The notes: generated from the sequence alone by a model not told the origin. DNA of 64,000 nt from Prevotella sp. P5-92 (GCF_002251245.1 NZ_NPJG01000098.1:78268-142267); one strand, 5' to 3'; shown: positions 47,391 through 56,083, counted from the first letter of the stretch. Numbers and translations are program-made.

Positions 47391-47505
47391 ATAACTAGTA
47401 TCACGACCGTCCCACAACTATGGAATACTCGTCACCATAACTATGGAACGTGCGTCTCAAAAGCTATGGAACAACCGTGATACAAGAATGTGGTACAGTC
47501 GTGCC
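47391..47505. repeat. Degenerate 23-bp tandem array (five units)
   Basis: Units start at 47391, 47414, 47437, 47460 and 47483 with an exact 23-base period and a shared core close to AACTATGGAAC-NNN-CGT. Later units are more diverged. The array lies between the IS right end and the promoter of the DUF4422 gene; no gene is seen in 47342-47558. Confidence 0.85.
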
Positions 47506-47558
47506 AGTAGTTAGAGAGTTCTGTAATACACAATAATAAGAAAAAAACTAAGATTCCT

Positions 47559-47589
47559 TTGTTGGTCTTAGAAAAAATCGCTATCTTTG
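47559..47589 (+). promoter_or_regulatory. Promoter of the DUF4422 gene
   Basis: TTG at 47559-47561, 20 bp and TATCTTTG at 47582-47589 match the consensus exactly; transcript start near 47596, ATG at 47619. Confidence 0.82.
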
Positions 47590-47618
47590 CAGCATATTTT
47601 CATCATATTCAGAATCAT

Positions 47619-48434
47619 ATGGCAAACATAAAAATTATGGTGTGTGCCCACAAGAATGTGGCACTGCCTAAGCATGAATACTTTTTCCCCATTCAGGCTG
47701 GTGCCGCCCAACACGACATCATCCCCGAATATCATGCCGACAACACTGGTGACAATATTTCAAGCAAGAATCCGCATTTCTGTGAATTGACTTGTCATTA
47801 TTGGATGTGGAAAAACGAAAAGGCAGATATTGTTGGATTGAATCATTATCGCCGATATTTTAATTTTGAAAGACGATGGCCGATGTTTTCTCCCGACCGT
47901 AGTTTTACGACCATAGATTATATTGACAAACCATACATATTTCCGGATTTGGAAAAGATGCTTGACACTGAGTGTGACATAATATTGCCTCCCAAACGCC
48001 ATTATCCATATAGTGTAGGTACGCAATACAAGGTTTTCCATCTTGTTAACGACCTAAATATCCTTAGGGATGTTATCTCGGATTTGTCGCCTGACTATCT
48101 TCCGGCCTTCGATCATCTGATGAATAATGAGAACGGTTATTCAGGATATAACATGTTTATTACCAGATGGAAACATTTTGATGGGTATTCAGAATGGATG
48201 TTTAAGATACTGTTTGAGGTGGAACGCAGGGTAAAACTATCTCCATATCCCGACCAGGCACGTATATTTGGATATATGTCCGAACGACTTATCAATGTTT
48301 ATTGCATGAGGCAAAACCTTAGGGTGAAGTATGTACCGGTGATAATGCCCATAGAGGACAAGTTTGTTAATCCTTCGAATCTTAGGTATTGCTACTGGAA
48401 GTTTAGGAATTCTTTAGCGTTTAATATATCATGA
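47619..48434 (+). CDS. DUF4422 family protein (probable glycosyltransferase)
   Basis: This protein of about 271 residues starts MANIKIMVCAHKNVALPK and shows the DUF4422 pattern: AAQHDIIPEYHADNTGDNISSKNPHFCELTCHYWMWKN, with GLNHYRRYF, DIILPPKRHY and YSGYNMFITRWKHFD later in the protein. The family is found in capsule and LPS loci and has been linked to glycosyl (e.g. galactofuranosyl or exopolysaccharide) transfer; the reaction here is not known. A longer frame starts at 47559 inside the promoter and is rejected. It begins a second, AT-rich glycan gene block. Confidence 0.88.
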   Translation: MANIKIMVCAHKNVALPKHEYFFPIQAGAAQHDIIPEYHADNTGDNISSKNPHFCELTCHYWMWKNEKADIVGLNHYRRYFNFERRWPMFSPDRSFTTIDYIDKPYIFPDLEKMLDTECDIILPPKRHYPYSVGTQYKVFHLVNDLNILRDVISDLSPDYLPAFDHLMNNENGYSGYNMFITRWKHFDGYSEWMFKILFEVERRVKLSPYPDQARIFGYMSERLINVYCMRQNLRVKYVPVIMPIEDKFVNPSNLRYCYWKFRNSLAFNIS

Positions 48435-48470
48435 TTTTTCGACATTGGAAATAATATTAAAAAAATTATT

Positions 48471-49388
48471 ATGGGAAGAGAAAAAAAAATTGATAATGCG
48501 TGTGGAGTGTTGATACTCTATATGATCTTGTTGCATTGTTCAATACATTTCGGTTTTGATGACACCTCGTTTATGAGCTTCTTTCGCCATGTATTCTTTT
48601 TTTTCATGCCATGGTTTTTTTTCAAAAACGGCTACTTTTTCAAGTTATCAGAAAGAAAGGTATTGGCAAAAAATAGTTTTAAGAGATTAATCAAGCCTTA
48701 TTTAAAATGGATGCTAATAGGACATCTTATCTACTGCATCTTTTTATGTGTCAGTGGTTTTTTTGATTGGAAACTGTATGTTATTTATCCTCTTAAACAA
48801 CTTGTTTGTGACAGTGCCCTTGTAGGCAACTTGCCTCTTTGGTTTTTATTGTCGCTCTTTCTTGTAAGATTATTGGCAAACGAATTATTGCAATTCAGAT
48901 TCAATTTGATAGTTGTCATTCTTTTATTGGGTATTATATGCTATATATCTTACATTTTTTCACCTCTGAGATTCATCCTTCTGTCTAATGTACCAACAGG
49001 GCTATTCTTTTTTCTATCAGGATATATTATTAAAAACAATAGTAATATAATTTCTGAAAAATCTTCTATAGTTCAACATATAATGACTACTTGCCCTATT
49101 ATTATTTATTTGTCTATAGTCTGCTTAGAGCCAAGTTATGTGGACATGAGAGTTAACATACTATGGGAAGGTTCGTATGTGTATTGGTTGATAGGTTCAA
49201 TACTAGCATGTTTGACAATTAATACAATATGTAAAATGAGAATATTTGATAGGCTTGGCTTGGGATATATTGGTAGGAATTCAATGATGTTTTACGTTTC
49301 ACATTGGGTAATCTTATATATTATTCATATATGTATTGCAATATTGACCAACATGGGTTTTGATGTTCCAATAAAGTCATTTGTATGA
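48471..49388 (+). CDS. Membrane acyltransferase, acyltransferase-3 (OafA-like) family
   Basis: This 305-residue protein has about ten membrane helices and starts REKKIDNACGVLILYMILLHC, the family's first helix with its histidine, followed by MPWFFFKNGYFF and KPYLKWMLIGH. Family members O-acetylate sugars of O-antigen or exopolysaccharide. It is strongly AT-rich and its 3' end overlaps the convergent glycosyltransferase gene by 12 bases. Confidence 0.85.
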   Translation: MGREKKIDNACGVLILYMILLHCSIHFGFDDTSFMSFFRHVFFFFMPWFFFKNGYFFKLSERKVLAKNSFKRLIKPYLKWMLIGHLIYCIFLCVSGFFDWKLYVIYPLKQLVCDSALVGNLPLWFLLSLFLVRLLANELLQFRFNLIVVILLLGIICYISYIFSPLRFILLSNVPTGLFFFLSGYIIKNNSNIISEKSSIVQHIMTTCPIIIYLSIVCLEPSYVDMRVNILWEGSYVYWLIGSILACLTINTICKMRIFDRLGLGYIGRNSMMFYVSHWVILYIIHICIAILTNMGFDVPIKSFV

Positions 49389-50315
49389 TAACATCATGCT
49401 TTTTATCTTTTTTGTGATGAATAGTAATGTAACGTTTATGAAGGTAAGAGGGGATGTTCTAATGCTTAAAAATAAATCATACAGGCATTGTTTAACATTC
49501 TTCTGTATCAACGCCCTCTCAAATAGCGTCTTCGCAATGGTGTTGTCTATAGGTTTGCGTGCAACAATGGGAAAGTTTTCCTTTAGACATTCAAAATGCT
49601 CAGGATTATTCATCTTGCACTTTATGAGTGCATTTTGATTATATGTTAGCCCTTCTCCTTGTATTCTATAAACAGACATTTTTCTGCTAATGCCTCTGAT
49701 TTTCCCTGTCATCGCACAACTAAGAATAATGAATATGTCATAGTTTTGAATGCGCTCAGCGCCCTTGATATTAGCATAGAAATCCATTGCTTCTTTCCTG
49801 CATACTACAGAAGCAGTGGGAACTGTCCAATTAATGAATATGTCAGTAGCATCATAATCTTTGTCTTCAATATTCTCACAATTAATCCATGCTATAGTGT
49901 CACATTCATATTTTTTTACTGCACTATGGAAACACATAGAATAATCTGGATGAGATTCAAGAAAATCTATTTGGGTTTGGAGTTTGTCTGGGGATGTCCA
50001 ATAATCATCTCCTTCACAAAATGCTATATACTTGCCAATTCTAAAGCGATTATTCATTATGTTAATAATATGTTTTAGCCCTCCCTTGCTCCATTGGTTT
50101 TCTGTTTCAATAACGGGAATGATAATATCAGGGTACTTTTGGGCATAGTCTAGTATTATATCTGTAGTACCATCTGTTGACTTATCATCATGAACTATTA
50201 CGACAAACGAGAAATTTGTCTTTTGCATAATAAATCCATTAAGAGCATCCTTAATAAATTCTTTTTGGTTATATGTAATGCACCAAACTGCTACAGTATA
50301 TTGTTTTCTATCCAT
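49377..50315 (-). CDS. Family 2 glycosyltransferase
   Basis: This 312-residue GT2 protein has VAVWCITYNQKEFIKDALNGF, VVIVHDDKSTDGT, IAFCEGDDYWTSPDKLQ (metal motif EGDD) and the FHSAVKKYE block common in Bacteroidales capsule transferases. It is the last of three leftward GT genes, starting one base after the previous stop codon. Confidence 0.9.
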   Translation of the reverse strand: MDRKQYTVAVWCITYNQKEFIKDALNGFIMQKTNFSFVVIVHDDKSTDGTTDIILDYAQKYPDIIIPVIETENQWSKGGLKHIINIMNNRFRIGKYIAFCEGDDYWTSPDKLQTQIDFLESHPDYSMCFHSAVKKYECDTIAWINCENIEDKDYDATDIFINWTVPTASVVCRKEAMDFYANIKGAERIQNYDIFIILSCAMTGKIRGISRKMSVYRIQGEGLTYNQNALIKCKMNNPEHFECLKENFPIVARKPIDNTIAKTLFERALIQKNVKQCLYDLFLSIRTSPLTFINVTLLFITKKIKSMMLSYK

Positions 50316-50316
50316 A

Positions 50317-51267
50317 TTACTTTTGTATTAGCTTTAATAAAAAAAATAATTTGTGATCTGCAAGCCAAAATTTGAACTTTTCACGTTTAGTGTAGTTAAT
50401 CTTGCGCCAAATACCCTTGGTTTCAGGAAAGCAATTATTGTATTCATCATAATCCAAAAATCTGTTATTCAAAAAATTGCTTCGAATGTTGAATTTCCTA
50501 AGCATAAGTTGCTCAATAATGGCCTCATTGTTAATATTTTGATTCTTGAAAAATGATTCTACTTCTATAACTGCCTTCATGTGATCTTTTATTCCTCTTT
50601 TTATTTGTGATGAAAGCCGTGATTTATTTAATTGGACATAATGATATAGATGTTGTTCTACATGTTTGAAAGACTTTGCATAAAAAAATAGTTTTATTGA
50701 TATTATATAATCTTCTCCAACATTTATATTACTATCTATCTTAAAATTTCTATATAATGATTTCTTAACAAGCAATTTCCATAACACAGGTGTTATTTGA
50801 AAATTTATGGTTTTAATCATATTATCAAAACATGAACCTGCAAAATTATCAAAATTTGCTTTAGTTCTTCCATTGGCATATTCCCAAAAGAAATCACAAC
50901 CTACGATATCAATTTTACCATTGTCGGTAGCCTCAACCATGGCTTCAATCATATTGTTTTCTATCCAGTCGTCACTATCAATAAATTGTACATAGTCGCC
51001 ATCAGCCTCTGCTAACAGCTCAATACGAGTCTGGGCAATTCCCATATTTTCTGAATGTCTAATTATTATATATCTTTCAGAGCTAATTGAGTATTCGGCT
51101 AATTTGGATTGTAACACCATCAAACTATTATCGGTAGAACAGTCATCTGCAAAAACATAATTGACATTGGTGTAGGTCTGGGAAAAAATTGAATCCAGAC
51201 ATTTGCCAATGAATTTTTCCACATTATAAATGGGAACTAATATTGAAACCCTAATGCTATTCTTCAT
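50317..51267 (-). CDS. Family 2 glycosyltransferase
   Basis: This 316-residue GT2 protein has VSILVPIYNVEKFIGKCLDSIF, YVFADDCSTDNS and DYVQFIDSDDWIENNM with the DxD motif, plus a long basic, AT-rich C-terminal half. It is the middle gene of the leftward group; a 10-base gap separates it from the first GT gene. Confidence 0.9.
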   Translation of the reverse strand: MKNSIRVSILVPIYNVEKFIGKCLDSIFSQTYTNVNYVFADDCSTDNSLMVLQSKLAEYSISSERYIIIRHSENMGIAQTRIELLAEADGDYVQFIDSDDWIENNMIEAMVEATDNGKIDIVGCDFFWEYANGRTKANFDNFAGSCFDNMIKTINFQITPVLWKLLVKKSLYRNFKIDSNINVGEDYIISIKLFFYAKSFKHVEQHLYHYVQLNKSRLSSQIKRGIKDHMKAVIEVESFFKNQNINNEAIIEQLMLRKFNIRSNFLNNRFLDYDEYNNCFPETKGIWRKINYTKREKFKFWLADHKLFFLLKLIQK

Positions 51268-51277
51268 ACGATTATTG

Positions 51278-52060
51278 TTATATTTTTAATAATAATGTGC
51301 CTATACGATGCAGTATTTTGTCTATGCTGTATCTTTGTCTGAGTATAGGAGTTAGAGATTGAGTAAGACATTCTGATTGTTTCATATTCTCATAATCCTG
51401 CAACACTCGTTGGGGAAGCATAGTGCGCATAACTTCCAATTTCTCATTCCATGTCTTTTCAGGATTTGTAGTGCTCACTCCATCTACGTCAAACTTTGAT
51501 ACAACTATATCAACAAATCCCACAGAACAATTATCATATATTATAGCATCCACAAAAAATTTCCAATCGGAGGTAATCTTTAATGTTTCATCGTATGGAT
51601 GCTTTTCCAATAGTTGCTTTTTGATAAAAGCACCTTGATGGGGAATAGTACTTGAATATAAAAAATACATTGTCAACTGCTGAGGTTGGTGCATAAATTC
51701 CTTGCCATCATCTGTTAAAACCCTGCCCACAATAATATCGTCTGTTTTTTGTGAGAATTCGATATTTTCAAAAACTCTATTATTGTAGAACACATCCCCC
51801 GAATTCATAAATATCAGATATTCTCCATGGGCGACTTTTACGCCTTTGTTCATTGCATTGTATATACCACCATCTTTTTCCGATACCCAATAGTCAACAT
51901 GCTTGGCATATTTGTGTATTATATCAACACTTGCGTCAGTGGAGCCTCCGTCGATAATGACATACTCGTAGTCGGAATACGTCTGGCAGACCACGCTTTC
52001 TATCGTTCTGCGAAGCCCATCAGCATTGTTGTAGTTAATGGTTATAATAGTATATTTCAT
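51278..52060 (-). CDS. Family 2 glycosyltransferase
   Basis: About 260 residues from the ATG at 52060 (MKYTIITINYNNADGLRRT); the frame extends to 52093 but the extra residues do not fit the family. Motifs are YEYVIIDGGSTDASVDII, VSEKDGGIYNAMNKGV and LIFMNSGDVFY (DxD variant SGD). This is the WcaA/WbyL-like subgroup. The gene at 60014 is a distant relative of the same type. It is first in the leftward set and has a consensus promoter. Confidence 0.9.
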   Translation of the reverse strand: MKYTIITINYNNADGLRRTIESVVCQTYSDYEYVIIDGGSTDASVDIIHKYAKHVDYWVSEKDGGIYNAMNKGVKVAHGEYLIFMNSGDVFYNNRVFENIEFSQKTDDIIVGRVLTDDGKEFMHQPQQLTMYFLYSSTIPHQGAFIKKQLLEKHPYDETLKITSDWKFFVDAIIYDNCSVGFVDIVVSKFDVDGVSTTNPEKTWNEKLEVMRTMLPQRVLQDYENMKQSECLTQSLTPILRQRYSIDKILHRIGTLLLKI

Positions 52061-52136
52061 ATCAATGTTATGTTCATAGATGCATAAATCCAATGTGCAA
52101 ATTGCATATTTTGAATATCGAGTATGATATTTTGTG

Positions 52137-52167
52137 CAAAATTAAGCTATTTTTCCCAAACCACCAA
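52137..52167 (-). promoter_or_regulatory. Promoter of the leftward glycosyltransferase operon
   Basis: On the minus strand TTG (52167-52165), 20 bp and TAATTTTG (52144-52137) are a full consensus match, about 75 bases before the GT ATG. Confidence 0.82.
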
Positions 52168-52315
52168 ATAATATCTTAGTTATTTTTAAATATGCGTAAC
52201 TCGTAACTCGCATTTTTTCAATAATCAACACACTGTTTCACGACAACAAATCATATGATTTGTATTATATAAGGTGTATAAAGATTAATTAATCTAAAAT
52301 ATGCGGTGACACATA

Positions 52316-52345
52316 TTGAAATATGACCAATTTTTGTTATCTTTG
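52316..52345 (+). promoter_or_regulatory. Promoter of the small ORF and ATPase pseudogene
   Basis: TTG at 52316-52318, 19 bp and TATCTTTG at 52338-52345. The transcript would start near 52352, only about ten bases before the small ORF's ATG. The 52168-52315 stretch to its left holds no gene. Confidence 0.8.
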
Positions 52346-52362
52346 CCGAAAATAAGTATCAC

Positions 52363-52443
52363 ATGGAAAAGACGCAATTAAGACTACTGACCATGGAGAT
52401 ACAGACTCCTCAAACTACCGTGGAGGTGAAAATACAAAAATGA
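52363..52443 (+). CDS. 26-residue leader-like ORF
   Basis: ATG at 52363, directly behind a consensus promoter, opens a 26-codon frame (MEKTQLRLLTMEIQTPQTTV and six more residues) that stops six bases before the ATPase ATG. No family is recognised. The nearly leaderless position and the tight spacing suggest translation, perhaps coupled to the ATPase frame, but it could also be a chance frame. Confidence 0.35.
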   Translation: MEKTQLRLLTMEIQTPQTTVEVKIQK

Positions 52444-52449
52444 CACAAT

Positions 52450-54213
52450 ATGAATGAAAATGGCATAAAAAGCAAGCCTCTTGGCATACCTTACGGCATG
52501 ATGAACTTCGTGGCAATTCGTGAAGACAACTATTACTATGTCGATAAGACACGTTTTATTGAGAAGAAATAAAACTCCAACCGCTACTTCTTCTTCATCC
52601 GCCCCCGACGGTTCGGCAAAAGTCTCACCATGTCGATGCTCCGCCACTACTATGACATCAACACAGCAGATAAGTTCGAACGACTTTATGGCGACCTATA
52701 TATAGGCAAGAACCCAACGCCAAACCGCAACAAGTATCTTGTCATGAACCTCAACTTTGCAGTGGTAAATGCCGACTTGGGCAACTACCGAAGTGCGATG
52801 GATGCACATTGCAGAATAGAATTCACCATGTTCTGCAGAAGATACGCTAATCTGCTGCCCTTTTCTTGCTTAGATGAAATGATTAAGGAAGATGGTGCTG
52901 TTAAACAACTCGACTATCTGTGTAAGGCATGTCTTAACGCTCGTCAGAAGATCTACCTCTTTATCGACGAGTATGACCACTTCACCAACAACATCCTCTC
53001 GGATGCCACGCGCGAAAAAGAATACCGTCAGGAGACTCATGGCACTGGCTATCTGCGCACGTTCTTCGACACCATAAAGTCTGGAACAGACTCATCCATC
53101 GAGCGTGTGTTCATAACAGGCGAAAGTCCTGTGACGCTTGACGACCTTACAAGCGGATTCAACATCGGCACCAACTATTCCCTTGCCTACGGCTTCAACG
53201 AGATGGTTGGATTCACTGAAGAGGAAGTGCGCCAGATGCTGACATACTATTCCCAGCACTACGAGTTTCATCACACAATAGACGAGCTCATAGAGATAAT
53301 AAAGCCGTACTACGACAACTACTGCTTTGCAGAAGATGCTTATGGCGAAACCACCATGTACAATTCCAACATGGTGCTTTCCTTTATGTATAAATATTTA
53401 GACAACAGATGCCGCATTCCCCAAAAAATGCTTGACGAAAACATCCGTGTGGACTACAACAAGCTTCGTATGCTCATACGCAAGGACAAGGAGTTTGCCC
53501 ATGACGCATCAGTCATACAGACAATTGTGTCGCAAGGCTTTGTCACTGGAGAGATAAAGGAAGGATTCCCTGCCGAGGACATCGCCAAAGATAACAACTT
53601 CATCAGCCTCTTGTATTACTTCGGATTGGTCACAATTGGAGGTCGCTATCAGGGAGACACCAAATTTATCATACCCAACGAGGTGGTTCGTGAGCAGATA
53701 TTCTCCTATCTCCTTGACGCTTATAGCGACAACGACCTCACATACAACGATTATGACATCAGGAAGAAAGAGCAACTTATGGCATATTGTGGCGACTTCA
53801 AACCCTTCTTCCAGTTTATCGCCGACAGTATCTACACCTTCGCCTCACAACACGACCGTCAAAAGGGCGAGTCATTTGTGCATGGATTCACCCTTGCCCT
53901 TACTAGCGTGTGCCGATTCTATCGTCCCATCTCCGAACTTGACAACCAGAACGGCTATGCCGACATCTTCCTCCGTCCTCGCCAGGAGATTTACGACGAC
54001 ATGGAGCACTCCTACATAGTAAAGTTGAAATATCTCAACAGCAAGGCTACAGACGCCCAGGTGGCTTCCACCATCGAACAGGCAAAAGCCCAAGTATGCC
54101 GCTATGCCGACACAGTCAATGCCAAACAACAGATAGGCACGACTACCCTCCACAAGGTATATGTAGTATATCGTGGAGTTGAGATGGTGGCGTGCGAAGA
54201 GGTTGTTGAATAA
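52450..54213 (+). pseudogene. AAA-ATPase / PD-(D/E)XK nuclease-like gene with an early nonsense codon
   Basis: The frame runs from ATG 52450 (MNENGIKSKPLGIPYG...YYYVDKTRFIEKK) into an in-frame TAA at 52570-52572, then continues without further breaks to 54213. The Walker A region RPRRFGKSL (about 52597-52625) lies after the stop but before the next ATG at 52630, so no intact ATPase can be made without readthrough. Walker B is IYLFIDEYD. The C-terminal nuclease-like site keeps GYADIFLRPR but has IVKLKYL where relatives have an E-x-K. Such ATPases are multicopy in Bacteroidales and of uncertain role. Confidence 0.88.
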
Positions 54214-54235
54214 ATGTAACTAAGATTCTTACGAA

Positions 54236-54307
54236 ATGGAAACAGTAAAGCAAATACCATACGGAGTGGCCGATTTTGAGTCGGTGATCGATCGTGGTTT
54301 ATATTAG
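54236..54307 (+). pseudogene. Start of a second AAA-ATPase gene, cut at an IS end
   Basis: Twenty-three codons (METVKQIPYGVADFESVI plus DRGLY) match the N-terminus of the same AAA-ATPase family, whose next residues are normally YVDKT. The match stops exactly where the IS right end begins (TAGGGATTGTCG from 54305), and the IS supplies the TAG stop. The rest of the gene is not found on the other side. Confidence 0.85.
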
Positions 54308-54641
54308 GGATTGTCGTTAAATTCTTTCAGTCGTGGACGCATAGAGGTCAGCTTGGTGTCTTGATGTTCCATGCGACCAGCTTTAATTGCTTTTTGCTAG
54401 TATAACGGCACTCCAAAGTTGTGCCCTCATTGAAGGCGTTGAAGGAGAGTTTCTCGATAAAAGAGATACCATCAACCTGTATGTTGTTGCACTTGGCTCC
54501 AAACTCCACGTTCTTCACCTCCTTGCCACGGACGATGGGCCTCACGTATGGCTTTGATATGCTCACGATCCTGTCGGGAATGCTTTCCCTGGGGGCATTG
54601 CTGTCAAAGTGATTCTTCTGCTGGCGGTACACCTTTGTGAT
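54305..54641 (-). mobile_element. IS remnant, copy 2 (inverted, complementary deletion)
   Basis: On the minus strand, a transposase middle section (VYRQQKNHFDSNAPRES, SISKPYVRPIVRGKE, GISFIEKLSFNAFNEGT) is joined directly to the right-end sequence also present at 47231-47341. The N-terminal and C-terminal transposase parts are missing. It keeps just the section that copy 1 lost. It ends at the truncated ATPase gene. Confidence 0.82.
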
Positions 54642-54686
54642 TCCCCCAATTTGTCACTTTCTGAGGGTGATTGGGGGATTTTTCTT
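54640..54686 (+). terminator. Terminator-like hairpin beside the IS remnant
   Basis: TTCCCCCAAT and ATTGGGGGA (arms at about 54641-54650 and 54670-54678) form a 9-bp stem followed by TTTTTCTT. A minus-strand TACCTTTG box (54702-54695) lies just right of it and a perfect 8-bp palindrome TTCTCACT/AGTGAGAA at 54711-54728. No gene is seen in 54642-54777. Confidence 0.4.
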
Positions 54687-54777
54687 ATCATCTACAAAGG
54701 TACATACTAATTCTCACTTTAGTGAGAAAGCTAAAGTCCTGAGGCGATGTTGATGGATGATTACTAATTACTGATAA

Positions 54778-55405
54778 TTGATTTGGCTGGTGGCTATGGT
54801 GGCTGCCACTATCGACGACGATGTGGTGAACCATCAAATTTTCGTACTTCTTGGTCCGCAAGGCACGTATAAGACGTCGTTTATGAACAACCTGCAGCCG
54901 CCCGAGCTGCGCCGGTATTTCTGCGTGAAGACCAACTCGCAGCGTATGACCAAGGACGATGCCTTCGCTCGTCTTTGAAGTCGATCATATCGACAACCCG
55001 TGGGAGGCCAACATCAACTATGTCGGCGTATATTCTCAGATCCGTCATCTTCTCGACACGGGATTCAGGTATTGGTTTGACACTGGTGAGGTTGCGAAGC
55101 TCAACACCCGCAACCGCGCCTATGAGCCCCCAAACCTTGCACGCGAACTCATCGCCACCCGCTACCGCGAGCCCGGCGAAAATGAGAAGGCAGTCTATCT
55201 CACCGCCTCCGACATCGTCGCCCGCTTCGGCGGCCAGGTACGCCTGTCGCCAGTGCAGGTCGGTAAAGCGCTGCAGGACATGGGGTTTGTAAGCTATCGT
55301 AGTCATAATGGCAAGTTTTGGAAGTTGTTTGAGCGACCAGCCTCTGACATCGGATCTGTCATGCCTGATGACGTAGATATTCCGAAGGAGGGCATGCCGT
55401 TTTGA
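54778..55405 (+). pseudogene. Deleted vapE (virulence-associated protein E, primase-helicase-like ATPase)
   Basis: The first fragment (54778-54976) has VVNHQIFVLLGPQGTYKTSF with the Walker A loop, then LQPPELRRYFCVKTNSQRM. The second, in another frame from about 54968 to 55405, has FEVDHIDNP, HLLDTGFRYWFDTGEV, ELIATRYREPGE and a C-terminal winged-helix-like part. In intact relatives about 80 residues, including Walker B, lie between the two, and a long primase-like N-terminus precedes the first; both are absent. DUF4248 and HU genes, its usual companions, follow. Confidence 0.82.
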
Positions 55406-55412
55406 GGTCTAT

Positions 55413-55558
55413 GGCGTGTGAGATGTGTTAGGTTGCGTAAGATTATATATATTATTTTCGCGTAATTGAATTAAAGGGTTACTATATAGTAGGGCTTTAA
55501 TAGAAATTATAAAAATGTTAGTATATATACCCCACATACCTCACACACCTCACACGCC
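55413..55558. repeat. Imperfect inverted repeat, about 25 bp arms
   Basis: GGCGTGTGAGATGTGTTAGG (from 55413) pairs with the reverse complement of 55533-55558 (GGCGTGTGAGGTGTGTGAGG on the minus strand), two mismatches in the first 20. About 95 AT-rich bases separate the arms. It sits between vapE and DUF4248. Confidence 0.8.
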
Positions 55559-55624
55559 TGTCACGGAGAATTTCTTTAAGCTTTCAGCTTTTAAGACTTT
55601 AATCTTTTAATTTTTAATTTTTAA

Positions 55625-55632
55625 TATCTTTG
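55625..55632 (+). promoter_or_regulatory. Minus-7 box of the DUF4248 gene
   Basis: TATCTTTG ends five bases before the ATG at 55637, so a transcript would be nearly leaderless. No TTG at the right distance. Confidence 0.5.
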
Positions 55633-55636
55633 TCTC

Positions 55637-55834
55637 ATGACTCGCAGAGCATTAGCAAATATGTATTTCCCGGACAAGACCCCGATAGAGGCAGTCCGAT
55701 CGTTACGAATGTGGATAGCCAACTGTCCCGACCTCGTTGCCGCCTTGGAGGAAATAGGTCAGCCATACAAGAAGACCAAGACCCTGACAGCAAGGCAAGT
55801 CCGTCTCATCATGCACTACCTTGGTGATCCGTAA
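55637..55834 (+). CDS. DUF4248 family protein
   Basis: This 65-residue protein reads MTRRALANMYFPDKTPIEAV, with RMWIANCPDLVAALEEIG and TARQVRLIMHYLGDP later, the DUF4248 pattern (YFP..P..A...L..WI ... F/T..QVRLI...LG.P). The family is small, helical and of unknown function, and occurs beside vapE, HU-like and amidase genes in Bacteroidales. A frameshifted ORF over the same bases is a shadow. The 24-bp palindrome array begins right behind its stop. Confidence 0.88.
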   Translation: MTRRALANMYFPDKTPIEAVRSLRMWIANCPDLVAALEEIGQPYKKTKTLTARQVRLIMHYLGDP

Positions 55835-55846
55835 ACTGACCACCGC

Positions 55847-56014
55847 ATTCAGTTCCCAACTGAAAGCCCTATTCAGTACCCAACTGAATACCGCAATCAG
55901 TTACCAACTGACTACCCCATTCAGTACCCAACTGAACACCGCAATCAGTTACCAACTGACTACCCCATTCAGTTCCCATCTGAATCCCCCATTCAGTTAT
56001 CACCAGGCAAGAGC
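55847..56014. repeat. 24-bp tandem array of mini-palindromes (six full units plus one decayed)
   Basis: Units start at 55847, 55871, 55895, 55919, 55943, 55967 and 55991, exactly 24 bases apart. Each full unit but the sixth holds a 6-7 bp palindrome such as TTCAGTTcccAACTGAA or TCAGTTaccAACTGA. Units three and five are identical. The right flank decays in the last unit. An in-frame ORF of 8-residue repeats runs through it (55821-56060) but is probably a by-product. Confidence 0.93.
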
Positions 56015-56083
56015 CCTTTCATCTCTCCCGCTCCATATGAGCAGACATGAGCAAACATGAGCATCCGCCAAATTAAAATGTAG

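Noticed and set aside
47391..47505. CRISPR or coding repeat
   Set aside because: Period of 23 bp has no spacer/repeat division and is not a multiple of three, so neither CRISPR nor protein repeat fits.
55847..56014. CRISPR array
   Set aside because: Regular 24-bp units without distinct spacers, palindromic repeats throughout, and no cas genes nearby; it is a simple tandem array.
55821..56060. 79-residue ORF with 8-residue repeats
   Set aside because: It overlaps the end of the DUF4248 gene in another frame and exists only because the 24-bp repeat has no stops; no start context or family supports it.
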